Shown: positions 7,686 through 14,809 of the stretch, in pieces
How positions within the stretch are numbered: position 1 is the stretch's first letter
How the letters are laid out: each line of letters begins with the position of its first letter
From: an uncultured Lachnospiraceae bacterium
Lineage (GTDB): Bacteria; Bacillota; Clostridia; Lachnospirales; Lachnospiraceae
Direction of reading: 5' to 3'
DNA length: 24,018 nt
Assembly: GCA_900549995.1 (NCBI GenBank)
Contig: URQQ01000061.1
Coordinates: forward strand, 1 to 24,018
Translations under genes and position numbers: made by a program
The notes under the pieces: model-generated
What the model was told of the DNA's origin: nothing
Databases searched by the model: none
What the model saw: only the letters and a program-made list of their open reading frames with translations

Positions 7686-8489
7686 ATGGAACTTATAAGA
7701 TTTGATAATGTGACAAAAAAGTATGACGGGAAACTGGTCTTAAACCAGATAGACAAGGTATTCTATGAAGGGCAGTCCATTGCTTTTATGGGACATAATG
7801 GATGTGGGAAGAGTACTTTGCTGCGGATTCTTGCGAAACTGACCGCGCCGACTTCAGGGAAGGTCACCTATGGAAGGCCGCTTTTGTTTCATTACGTGCC
7901 GGAGAGGTTTCTTCCGGTGGCTCTGACTGCGAGAAAATACCTCATGCAGATGGGAGCGATGGATGGGATGGGAAAAGATGAGGTTTCAAAGAGAATCCAT
8001 ACGCTGGGAAATGATTTTTTCCTTGCAGAACTGCTGGATATTCCCATGAAATCACTTTCGAAAGGAACTTTGCAGAAGATCGGGGTCATACAGGCACTGC
8101 TTAAGAAGCCGGATGTTTTACTGCTGGATGAACCGCTGTCCGGCCAGGACATTGCGTCGCAGAAAGTTTTTATAGGCAAAGTAAATGAGCTGAGAGAGCA
8201 GGGCACAGCTGTTTTCATGTCCTGCCACGAAAGAAAGCTGGTAGAGGCTATCTCTGAGGAAGTATATACAATTGAAAATGGAAGTCTAAAGGATTACGTG
8301 CCGGAACATGAAAAGGTTTACACAATCATTGTGGAAGGACAAAGCCATCTGAAGATGACAGACCAGATGACGAAATATGGACGTTATTACCGCCTGAAAG
8401 CGGATGAGACAACGTGCGATCAGACGATTGCAAGACTATTGCAGGAAGGCTTTAAACTTAGGGGAATGTATGATGAAGAAAACAATTGA
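7686..8489 (+). CDS. ABC transporter ATP-binding protein
   Basis: This 267-residue ATPase shows Walker A GHNGCGKST (36-44), Walker B VLLLDEP (144-150), D-loop region SGQD and H-loop His181 in SCHE. The signature is LSKGT (124-128) rather than LSGGQ, and the Q-loop region reads YVPERF with Glu where Gln is usual. Both variants occur in DrrA/BcrA-like exporters and multidrug or lantibiotic-type ATPases. The last 65 residues form an extra domain that probably contacts the membrane partner. The downstream permease gene overlaps its 3' end by 20 bp, so the two form one complex. Substrate unknown; export or self-protection is the likely role. Confidence 0.9.
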   Translation: MELIRFDNVTKKYDGKLVLNQIDKVFYEGQSIAFMGHNGCGKSTLLRILAKLTAPTSGKVTYGRPLLFHYVPERFLPVALTARKYLMQMGAMDGMGKDEVSKRIHTLGNDFFLAELLDIPMKSLSKGTLQKIGVIQALLKKPDVLLLDEPLSGQDIASQKVFIGKVNELREQGTAVFMSCHERKLVEAISEEVYTIENGSLKDYVPEHEKVYTIIVEGQSHLKMTDQMTKYGRYYRLKADETTCDQTIARLLQEGFKLRGMYDEENN

Positions 8490-9201
8490 GTTAGTGAAAT
8501 ATCAGATGACACTTTTTTTCCGGGGAAGTAAATTTATCATGCCGCTTGTAATCATGGCGGTTTTTCTTTATATGATGTATTCGATCAAACCAACCGGAAT
8601 CGTGGACAGCTTTTCCATCTCCGGGTATCTTGTGTTTTTTATTATGGTCTGGATCAGTCTTCTTGTCTCATCCTCGGAGGACGTTGTGATGGAACAGATT
8701 CAGCTTCTGCGTGTACAAAAATCTGTATACTATTATTTCAGCAAGGTAATATTTCTGATGGCAGTGGGGCTGATCGTGGAACTGATCTGCCTGATTTTTC
8801 CCATCGTGCAAAATATACTGAATCACAACGAGTTATTTTTAAGGCAGCTGACAGTTTACGATCTGCTGAATGCCTTTCTGCTGTTAGGGGGCTGTTCCTT
8901 TGCGGGAGGTTCCATCGGAAGTCTTTTCCATCCAAGAGTGTTGAGAGACCGGAAACTGGCAATTGTCCTGACGGTGCTTGTTACCGTGCTAGCGTCAATC
9001 AGAACGGTGCTTACCCAAGAAGTGCCAATTTTGAAAGCCGTGCTTTTTATAGTTCCGCCTCTGGACAGGATTTCGGTAGTATACGGGCAGACAGATGTTT
9101 TTCAGCTGCATCAGACGATGGTAATTTTCCTGTGGCTGGTTTTTTACGGTATTGTTTTCAGTATGGTTAAAAGCGTCATTTGTTATAGAAGAAAATTTTG
9201 A
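8470..9201 (+). CDS. ABC transporter permease (partner of the preceding ATPase)
   Basis: A 243-residue hydrophobic protein with about six to seven membrane segments (roughly 21-38, 52-68, 92-112, 133-153, 162-180, 186-200 and 216-235). I chose the ATG at 8470, or the adjacent one at 8473. The frame is open further upstream, but those residues lie inside the ATPase gene and are Arg-rich, with no membrane character. An AGGGGA site lies a few bases before this start, and the 20-bp overlap implies translational coupling. It resembles ABC-2-type permeases in size and topology but no clear family signature was recognised. Nothing indicates the substrate. Confidence 0.8.
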   Translation: MMKKTIELVKYQMTLFFRGSKFIMPLVIMAVFLYMMYSIKPTGIVDSFSISGYLVFFIMVWISLLVSSSEDVVMEQIQLLRVQKSVYYYFSKVIFLMAVGLIVELICLIFPIVQNILNHNELFLRQLTVYDLLNAFLLLGGCSFAGGSIGSLFHPRVLRDRKLAIVLTVLVTVLASIRTVLTQEVPILKAVLFIVPPLDRISVVYGQTDVFQLHQTMVIFLWLVFYGIVFSMVKSVICYRRKF

Positions 9202-9216
9202 TGAAGGAATGGCAAG

Positions 9217-10089
9217 ATGAATTTGAATCAATTATACAGGCCGATCACAGCGACACCGTTTACCGAGGATGAGACGTACATGGAACTTGAGCCGTGCGAT
9301 GCGCTGAAACCATACATCCGGTGTTTCTGGGGGACAAAGAAGCCTTATACCAGGAGTGTGGCAGAGGAGGCGAAGAAGAGTCTGATTGTGCCGGATACAT
9401 GCATGGATATCATATTCGATGTAAATTATACAGAGAACACTGTGTGTGACAAATTCTGCGGTATCAATGACCAGTCATTTACGGTTTCGGAAGATCACGG
9501 GAAAGGGCAGTGTATCTCAACATTTGCCATTCGCTTTTATGCATGGACGGCAGTGTTGTTCTCCGAAGAAGCAATGAGCGGCGTGAAAAATGCATTCTTT
9601 GATGCCGGGTACCATTTCTCAAGGCTGAAAGACCAGCTGGAACCGCTTTTGTTTGACCTGACGGACATCCACAGCAGAGCAATGGCAGCCGAGAGATTCC
9701 TGCTTAGATTGCTGCATCCTGAGAGAGAAAACAGACTCGTGATGGAAGGGATCTATGAGATTTTAAGGCAGAAAGGCAGCCTGAAGGCGGGAGAACTCGG
9801 GAAAACACTGCACGTCAGCACCAGACAGCTGGAAAGGCTGTTTAAGGAAAATATAGGCATATCTCCGAAAAAAATGTCTTCCCTGATCCGGTTTCAGTAT
9901 CTGTGGAGTGATGTGGTATATCAGAGAGACTTTCAGATACAAGATGAAATATATAAGTTTGGGTATACGGACCAGTCCCATCTGCTGAAAGATTTCAAGA
10001 GGTTCCATACAATGACCTTAAAAGAGGCAAAACAGCATGCATTAAAAGAGGTCGCTTTTTTACAAGAGCCGGTTGAAAAGAAGATGTAA
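9217..10089 (+). CDS. AraC-family transcriptional regulator
   Basis: This 290-residue regulator has an N-terminal sensing domain (about 20-130) of the DUF6597 kind. A C-terminal AraC DNA-binding domain follows with its two helix-turn-helix units: about 190-215 (AGELGKTLHVSTRQLERLFK) and about 241-271 (IYKFGYTDQSHLLKDFKRF). The FGYTDQSHLLKDFKR stretch is the typical AraC signature region. It starts 15 bp after the ABC permease, so it is probably in the same transcript and may control the transporter or the genes downstream. The ligand is unknown. Confidence 0.9.
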   Translation: MNLNQLYRPITATPFTEDETYMELEPCDALKPYIRCFWGTKKPYTRSVAEEAKKSLIVPDTCMDIIFDVNYTENTVCDKFCGINDQSFTVSEDHGKGQCISTFAIRFYAWTAVLFSEEAMSGVKNAFFDAGYHFSRLKDQLEPLLFDLTDIHSRAMAAERFLLRLLHPERENRLVMEGIYEILRQKGSLKAGELGKTLHVSTRQLERLFKENIGISPKKMSSLIRFQYLWSDVVYQRDFQIQDEIYKFGYTDQSHLLKDFKRFHTMTLKEAKQHALKEVAFLQEPVEKKM

Positions 10090-10177
10090 AATAATCTGAG
10101 ACTGTTCACATGTTTTGCAGAATCTTTCTGAGGAATAGAAGAAGATGAACGGAAGAATAGGTAAGGAGCGTTGAGGT

Positions 10178-11104
10178 ATGGAAGCACAGATATATAAAGA
10201 AGTAAGGGAATGGATGTACCGTAATGCGAGACCGGTTGACCTGTGTCTCTGGCAGTATTATTTTGAACAGGGGAAGAAGGAGGACGTTGTATCGGCACTC
10301 TTACATTACCAGAATGCGGACGGAGGATTCGGACATGCATTGGAAGCGGATAACTGGAATCCGGAATCTACTCCTATTACAACGCAGCATGCGCTGAAAA
10401 TATTAGAAGAAATCGGGTTTTTTGACATGGAACATCCGGTTTATCAGGGAATCTTTAGTTATCTGGAATCAGGGAAAGATCTGAGAGAATATGGGTGGTG
10501 TTTTACTGTTCCAGGAAATGACAGAGGTCCTCATGCACCGTGGTGGAATTACAGCGAGGAGTTTAACAGACAGCAGTATTTTGGTGTCACAGCAGAATTC
10601 TGCGCATTTATATTAAAATGGGGAGACAGGGAATCTGCGCTTTATCGGACGGCCCTGGATCTTACCGATGCACTGCTTGAGAAATTGATGTCCGGTGCAG
10701 ATTTTGGCGATTCCGGGATTGCGGGATATATAACTTTGGTTGAAAGCCTTAAAGAAGCCAAACTAAATCAATATGACTGCGAAGCATTAAAAAAGGTGCT
10801 TGCCGGAAAAATCAGGGACTCAATTGAATATGATACGACGAAGTGGGAAACTTATGTCACGAGACCATCGAGCTATATTCAAAGTCCGGAGAGTGTGTTT
10901 TTTGAAGAAAACGCAGAGATTGTAAAGACGGAGTTAAACTATCTGAAAGATACAAGGCCCGAAGGCAGTGTCTGGGGAATTACATGGACCTGGTTTGATC
11001 AAATGGAGAAATACTCCAGGGAATTTGCCATCAGTGAGAACTGGTGGAAAGGATATCATGCGATTGAGAAAATGAAATTCCTGAGGAATTTTGAGGCAAT
11101 ATAG
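10178..11104 (+). CDS. Unassigned protein with terpenoid-cyclase/prenyltransferase-like alpha-toroid repeat
   Basis: This 308-residue protein has no signal peptide. Residues 45-52 read QNADGGFG, the QxxDGGFG repeat seen in squalene-hopene cyclases, prenyltransferase beta subunits and other alpha/alpha-toroid proteins; the ITTQHALKIL helix follows in register. The protein is far shorter than a true cyclase, and no DxDD or DDxD catalytic motif is visible, so cyclase activity is unlikely. Trp-rich segments near the C-terminus (SVWGITWTWFDQ, ENWWKGYHAIEK) recall sugar- or peptide-binding toroids. It lies 88 bp after the AraC gene and 11 bp before the VOC gene. I do not recognise a specific function. 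Confidence 0.75.
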   Translation: MEAQIYKEVREWMYRNARPVDLCLWQYYFEQGKKEDVVSALLHYQNADGGFGHALEADNWNPESTPITTQHALKILEEIGFFDMEHPVYQGIFSYLESGKDLREYGWCFTVPGNDRGPHAPWWNYSEEFNRQQYFGVTAEFCAFILKWGDRESALYRTALDLTDALLEKLMSGADFGDSGIAGYITLVESLKEAKLNQYDCEALKKVLAGKIRDSIEYDTTKWETYVTRPSSYIQSPESVFFEENAEIVKTELNYLKDTRPEGSVWGITWTWFDQMEKYSREFAISENWWKGYHAIEKMKFLRNFEAI

Positions 11105-11115
11105 GAGGATGAGGG

Positions 11116-11583
11116 ATGAAATTTAAGAATGCGCTTCTGGTAGTCAATGATATGGGGCGTACAGTTGATTTTTATAAAACGGTGCTGGGACTTCATGTTA
11201 TCATGGACTTTGGAAGCAATATTACGATGACCGGAGGAATCTGTTTTCAGACGAGAGAAAGTTTTGCTGAATTTATCAATGCTCCAGAGGAAGAAATATC
11301 TTTTGGAGGAAAGAACGCAGAGATTTATTTTGAAGAAGATAATTTTGATGGATTCATTGAGAAATTAAAGGGCATGGAAGAGATTTCATATGTTCATCCG
11401 GTGGCAGAGGCACCATGGGGCCAAAGGGCAGTACGGTTCTACGATCCGGACCGGCATATAGTGGAAGTCGGTGAGAATATAAAGGCGGTGTGCCGTCGGT
11501 TCCTTGAAAGTGAAATGACCGTTGAGGAGACAGCGAAAAGAATGGATGTACCTGTAAAGTTTGTCAATGCCTGTAAAAGATAA
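11116..11583 (+). CDS. VOC-family protein (glyoxalase / bleomycin-resistance / dioxygenase fold) with helical C-terminal tail
   Basis: This 155-residue protein follows AGGAGGATGAGGG. Two beta-alpha-beta-beta-beta modules cover about residues 1-122: the start FKNALLVVNDMGRTVDFYKTVLG and the end EAPWGQRAVRFYDPDRHIVEVGE are typical. Glu118 is a candidate metal ligand. A tail of about 30 residues (126-155) contains EMTVEETAKRMDVPVKFV, which resembles a small helix-turn-helix and is not part of the usual VOC unit. VOC proteins include lyases, isomerases and drug-binding proteins, so no reaction is assigned. It ends just before a strong bidirectional terminator. Confidence 0.85.
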   Translation: MKFKNALLVVNDMGRTVDFYKTVLGLHVIMDFGSNITMTGGICFQTRESFAEFINAPEEEISFGGKNAEIYFEEDNFDGFIEKLKGMEEISYVHPVAEAPWGQRAVRFYDPDRHIVEVGENIKAVCRRFLESEMTVEETAKRMDVPVKFVNACKR

Positions 11584-11600
11584 AGGCATATTCATTTGCA

Positions 11601-11649
11601 AAAGAAGGCGGCTCACTGCTGAATATTCAGCTGGTGAGCCGCCTTCTTT
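11601..11649. terminator. Bidirectional intrinsic terminator between convergent genes
   Basis: Perfect 16-bp arms AAAGAAGGCGGCTCAC (11601-11616) and its complement (11634-11649) enclose a second perfect palindrome, GCTGAATATTCAGC (11618-11631). T-rich and A-rich flanks lie at either end of the G+C-rich stem, so it can stop transcription of the VOC gene on the plus strand and of the DtxR-type gene on the minus strand. Confidence 0.85.
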
Positions 11650-11657
11650 CGTCTGGA

Positions 11658-12026
11658 TCAGCGGTTTGCATGTGATTTGATTGCTTCGAAACTCTCAGCG
11701 CTTATGACATGCTCTATCCGGCATGCATCTTCTGCCGCAATTTCAGGAGACACCCCTAAAGTTGTCAGCCACTCAGAGAGAAGCGTGTGCCGTTCATATA
11801 TTTCTTCCGCGATTTTCTGACCGTCGTTCAATAAGGTGATGTAACCATCCTTATCCACATCGATATATCCATTTTCGCGCAGGTTTTTCATTGCCACACT
11901 GACACTTGGCTTGGAATAAGACAGCTCATTGGCAATATCAATAGAACGTACCTGCCCGCATCGATTTTTCAGTACTAGAATTGTTTCAAGATAATTTTCT
12001 GCTGATTCACGTATTTTCGTAGTCAT
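11658..12026 (-). CDS. DtxR/MntR-family metal-dependent transcriptional regulator (short form)
   Basis: I chose the ATG at 12026 (122 aa, beginning MTTKIRESAENYLE). The frame also has an ATG at 12059, but a good promoter would start transcription almost on that codon. The winged helix spans about residues 25-65. Metal ligands can be placed against B. subtilis MntR: Glu11 and His77 are retained (the latter in ERHTLLSEW), as is the IEH of IEHVIS. The MntR Glu99 position is Cys (DACRIEH), as in DtxR/IdeR Cys102, and MntR Asp8 is Asn (AENYLE). This suggests iron rather than manganese sensing. The C-terminal SH3-like domain of DtxR is absent, as in other short forms. Confidence 0.85.
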   Translation of the reverse strand: MTTKIRESAENYLETILVLKNRCGQVRSIDIANELSYSKPSVSVAMKNLRENGYIDVDKDGYITLLNDGQKIAEEIYERHTLLSEWLTTLGVSPEIAAEDACRIEHVISAESFEAIKSHANR

Positions 12027-12065
12027 CACCTGCTTTCTGTATAGAGTTTGAACTCGCATAGTAGT

Positions 12066-12095
12066 ATTTTAGCATGAAGGATAAATAGCTGTAAA
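12066..12095 (-). promoter_or_regulatory. Promoter of the DtxR/MntR-type regulator
   Basis: Read on the minus strand, TTTACA (12095-12090) and TAAAAT (12071-12066) are 18 bp apart, between the end of the diguanylate cyclase gene and the regulator. The expected start point is close to 12059, which supports the downstream ATG at 12026 as the translation start. Confidence 0.6.
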
Positions 12096-12118
12096 GAGTG
12101 TTCCTGCTGAAGTTTGCG

Positions 12119-13801
12119 TCAGGAGGGAGAATGGAATATCCTGTAGACCGCCCGTCCTGCGTGTTTTGCCTCATACAGGGCAATGTCTGCATTCTGGTAA
12201 AGTTCTTTGAAATCCATTCCGTCGTGTGGATAGAAAACAACACCCAGGCTGCAGGTGACTTTCGCCTTTCCGGGATATTCCCGCTTAAGCAGGTCACAGA
12301 GTGCCTCGATTCTGGCAGTCATCTCTGATTCTGATGAGATATCGGATAAGAATACCATGAATTCGTCCCCGCCCATCCGGCCGCAGAGATCACTTTTTCT
12401 CAGAAAATTTTTCAGAATCTGTGCAGTATCTTTGATGACCTGGTCGCCGAACAGGTGTCCATAGCTGTCATTATGATTTTTAAACTGGTCGATATCCAGC
12501 ATAATAAGGGCGTGCTGCCGTATTCCGGCACTTTGTTCCAGTATTTTCATAACTCTTGAGACAAAAGTTCCGCGGTTGAGCGTTCCGGTCATTTTATCTT
12601 GTTCCAACTGCTGGTGCAGGCGCAGATCTTCCTTCTTTTCACGGTCAATATCCAGGGTCATCATGAATAACCTTACATCGCTGTTATATGGATCTGCAAT
12701 AAGCTGGGTCATGACACGCACCCAGAAAAGGCTTCCATCCGGCTTTTTTCTGAGATAATCCAGGGTCGCACCTCTCTGGCCGTCATAATACTGGGTCAGC
12801 AGCTTGGCTCTGTTGAAAAAATTGGAAAACCGTTCCTGGTCCCCTTCATAGACAAAATGCTTCGCGATATACCGCACCGTCTGTGTATATTTTTTCAGCG
12901 GCTTCAGATATTCGGGAGGTTCATCCCCTGCGTTTTCTTCCACGGTGTTCTGGGTAAGATTATACTCATAGTATCCGATGCTTTTCCCCTCCTGTGTTTT
13001 AAAATACTGGCTCCATTTCTGGTATGTAAGCTCTTTTTCACGCTGTTCCGTGATATCTTCGCAGGAAATAATTGCCCGCTTTGGATTTCCCTCTCCGTCA
13101 AAAATTGTGGAAAATTTGGCATCGTGCCAGCAGGAGGAACCATCCGTTCTTCGTTTCTTTACGACGGCGTAGCCGGCTGGCTCTCCGCGTATGATAGATT
13201 CATAGAATTTGATATAATCATTTTTGCTTGCTTCATCAATGGCACCAGAAGCTGCCACACTGTACGGAACATTTTCGGCGACAGAGGGCAGACCAAACTC
13301 ATCGGCAGTATCTTTTGGCTGGTGCAGCCGTCTCTTCTCCACCTCAAAAACGTACATGATTTTGTCAGTTAGTTCGAATGCGATCCGGTTTTCCTGCATG
13401 CTCATGCGGAGTTCTTCTTCCATCTGTTTGCGTTCTGCAATATCCACAAGGGAACAGAGCATAGTATCCGGGCTGTCCGGATGATAAGAACACTGTGCTA
13501 AAAGCCATAGAGATTTTCCAGAACTGTGCACTCCGCGGTATTCCAACTGGAAGTCCTGATCTCCCTGTCTGATGTGATCCAGGACTGTCTGATGGATCGA
13601 TGGGTATTCTGATTCCGGCAGGATGAACCGGGCATTTATGAATCCTTTTTCATATGCAGTTTCAGGATCATAGCCGTAAATATTATAGTATAACCGGTTT
13701 GCATACAATATCGTAAAATTATCATCCAGTGCAACCTGGCAGATACCACAGGGTACCAAATCAAGAATATTCCTGTGATGTGCCAATTCTGACAACTCCA
13801 T
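12119..13801 (-). CDS. Diguanylate cyclase with three PAS-type sensor domains and a GGDEF domain
   Basis: This 560-residue cytoplasmic protein has no membrane segment or signal peptide. PAS-like domains lie at about 10-123 (ending MLCSLVDIAERKQ), 135-256 (ending ISCEDITEQREK) and 270-390 (ending MMTLDIDREKK). The GGDEF domain (about 398-558) has the entry motif DKMTGTLNR, metal site LDIDQFK (434-440), an intact GGDEF at 477-481, and a product-inhibition RxxD site (RKSD, 468-471) five residues before it. It should therefore make c-di-GMP from two GTP and be feedback-regulated. The signal sensed by the PAS domains is unknown; no heme or flavin ligand was recognised. AAGAAGGATG precedes the ATG. 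It is divergent from the lar-nik operon and shares its upstream region. Confidence 0.92.
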   Translation of the reverse strand: MELSELAHHRNILDLVPCGICQVALDDNFTILYANRLYYNIYGYDPETAYEKGFINARFILPESEYPSIHQTVLDHIRQGDQDFQLEYRGVHSSGKSLWLLAQCSYHPDSPDTMLCSLVDIAERKQMEEELRMSMQENRIAFELTDKIMYVFEVEKRRLHQPKDTADEFGLPSVAENVPYSVAASGAIDEASKNDYIKFYESIIRGEPAGYAVVKKRRTDGSSCWHDAKFSTIFDGEGNPKRAIISCEDITEQREKELTYQKWSQYFKTQEGKSIGYYEYNLTQNTVEENAGDEPPEYLKPLKKYTQTVRYIAKHFVYEGDQERFSNFFNRAKLLTQYYDGQRGATLDYLRKKPDGSLFWVRVMTQLIADPYNSDVRLFMMTLDIDREKKEDLRLHQQLEQDKMTGTLNRGTFVSRVMKILEQSAGIRQHALIMLDIDQFKNHNDSYGHLFGDQVIKDTAQILKNFLRKSDLCGRMGGDEFMVFLSDISSESEMTARIEALCDLLKREYPGKAKVTCSLGVVFYPHDGMDFKELYQNADIALYEAKHAGRAVYRIFHSPS

Positions 13802-13833
13802 TTTTCATCCTTCTTTCTTTGCTGAGATAGTTT

Positions 13834-13856
13834 TAGTATACTCCCAAATGTCAAGA
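13834..13856 (-). promoter_or_regulatory. Weak candidate promoter for the diguanylate cyclase gene
   Basis: On the minus strand TTGACA occurs at 13856-13851 and TATACT at 13842-13837, but they are only 8 bp apart. The best 17-bp partner of TTGACA is ACTATC, a poor -10; TATACT could instead pair with GTGACT further upstream. The promoter is therefore in this region but not resolved. Confidence 0.3.
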
Positions 13857-13920
13857 TAGTCACTGCATCGTGTTAAGCTGGTGAATCGGAAGAAGTTGAC
13901 AAGATTCACAATGTGACTAT
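13856..13920. promoter_or_regulatory. Cluster of four GTGA-type half-sites in the lar / diguanylate cyclase divergent region
   Basis: ATAGTCAC (13856-13863), GTGAATC (13881-13887), GATTCAC (13903-13909) and GTGACTAT (13913-13920) form two nested perfect inverted pairs, the outer of 8 bp and the inner of 7 bp. TCACAATGTGA (13906-13916) is itself a perfect palindrome between the -35 and -10 of the lar promoter. The regulator is unknown; nickel-, CRP/FNR- or redox-type proteins are possible. Confidence 0.5.
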
Positions 13921-13925
13921 ATAAT
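13896..13925 (+). promoter_or_regulatory. Consensus sigma-A promoter of the lar-nik operon
   Basis: TTGACA (13896-13901) and TATAAT (13920-13925) both match the consensus, with 18-bp spacing. The leader to the larB ATG at 14060 is about 125 nt. I see no recognisable riboswitch or attenuator in it. Confidence 0.8.
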
Positions 13926-14059
13926 TCCATCAGTAAGACAATACGCAATAGAAGAACTATAGAATATTTGCACCAAGTATGGTAAAATTCAGGGAAAGCA
14001 TGAAATGGAAGTATTGTGCAGGAGAGACAGCGGGGGATAAATTGCGGGATGGAGGAACG

Positions 14060-14809
14060 ATGGAAACCAGAGAAATACTTATGAAATTAAAAAACGGAGA
14101 AGTTTCGGTGGAAGAAGCGGAAAAGTATTTCCGCAGGCAGCCATTTGAAGATCTTGGTTATGCAAAACTGGATACACACAGGGAGATCAGGTCAGGATTC
14201 CCGGAAGTTGTATTTTGCAGCGGGAAGCCTGACCGGCATCTGGTGGAGATCTTTCAGAAGCTGTATGAAGAACATGGAGAAGTACTGGGGACGAGAGCTT
14301 CAAAGGAGCAGTATGAACTGCTGAGGGAAAGGTTCCCGATGCTTCAGTATGATGAGATTTCCCGTATTGTAAAGATTGAAAAGAAGTGCGGCACAGAGAA
14401 GGAGGGACGTATCGCAGTCTGTACTGCGGGGACAGCGGATATCCCGGTGGCAGAGGAGGCGGCACAGGTGGCCGAATACTTCGGGTCATATGTGGAGCGC
14501 ATCTATGACGTCGGGGTGAGCGGGATACACAGGCTCCTTGCAAGACTTGATACGATTCAGAGCGCAAACTGTGTGGTTGCCGTTGCGGGAATGGAAGGTG
14601 CCCTGGCGAGTGTAATCGGAGGGCTTGTGGATAAGCCGGTGATTGCGGTTCCGACTTCGGTAGGGTACGGGGCCAATCTGCATGGACTGTCAGCGCTTCT
14701 GACGATGATTAATTCCTGTGCGAACGGGATTGCAGTGGTGAATATAGATAATGGATTTGGTGCCGGATATATGGCGACACAGATCAACAGACTGGGGGTA
14801 AGAAGATGA
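14060..14809 (+). CDS. larB: LarB, nicotinic acid adenine dinucleotide carboxylase/hydrolase (NPN cofactor synthesis)
   Basis: LarB performs the first step of nickel-pincer nucleotide synthesis: it carboxylates the pyridinium ring of nicotinic acid adenine dinucleotide and hydrolyses the phosphoanhydride to give pyridinium-3,5-biscarboxylic acid mononucleotide. I chose the ATG at 14060 (249 aa), which has GGAGG 4-5 nt upstream and the normal family length; an ATG at 13979 in the same frame lacks this. The C-terminal half (about 115-245) is the PurE/AIR-carboxylase-like domain, with AGTADIPVAEEA (123-134), GMEGALASVIGGLVDKPV (177-194) and SVGYGANLHG. Cys220 in MINSCANG corresponds to the cysteine that forms the substrate adduct in characterised LarB. 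The stop codon overlaps the larC start (ATGA), implying coupling. Confidence 0.94.
   Translation: METREILMKLKNGEVSVEEAEKYFRRQPFEDLGYAKLDTHREIRSGFPEVVFCSGKPDRHLVEIFQKLYEEHGEVLGTRASKEQYELLRERFPMLQYDEISRIVKIEKKCGTEKEGRIAVCTAGTADIPVAEEAAQVAEYFGSYVERIYDVGVSGIHRLLARLDTIQSANCVVAVAGMEGALASVIGGLVDKPVIAVPTSVGYGANLHGLSALLTMINSCANGIAVVNIDNGFGAGYMATQINRLGVRR

Noticed and set aside
10178..11104. Squalene-hopene cyclase or prenyltransferase enzyme
   Set aside because: Only one repeat motif is clear, the protein is too short, and no acidic catalytic motif was found.
12857..13372. 171-codon plus-strand frame inside the diguanylate cyclase gene
   Set aside because: It lies antisense to PAS-domain coding sequence. 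The Phe/Ile-rich translation is the expected shadow of that gene.
13906..13916. CRP/FNR site in the lar promoter
   Set aside because: CRP-type sites are TGTGA-N6-TCACA. Here the halves are in the opposite order with one base between them, so it is reported only as an unassigned palindrome.
13926..14059. NiCo-type nickel/cobalt riboswitch in the larB leader
   Set aside because: The leader is about 125 nt and the location is suitable, but I cannot find the conserved G-rich junction blocks or a four-helix arrangement. A covariance-model search would decide.
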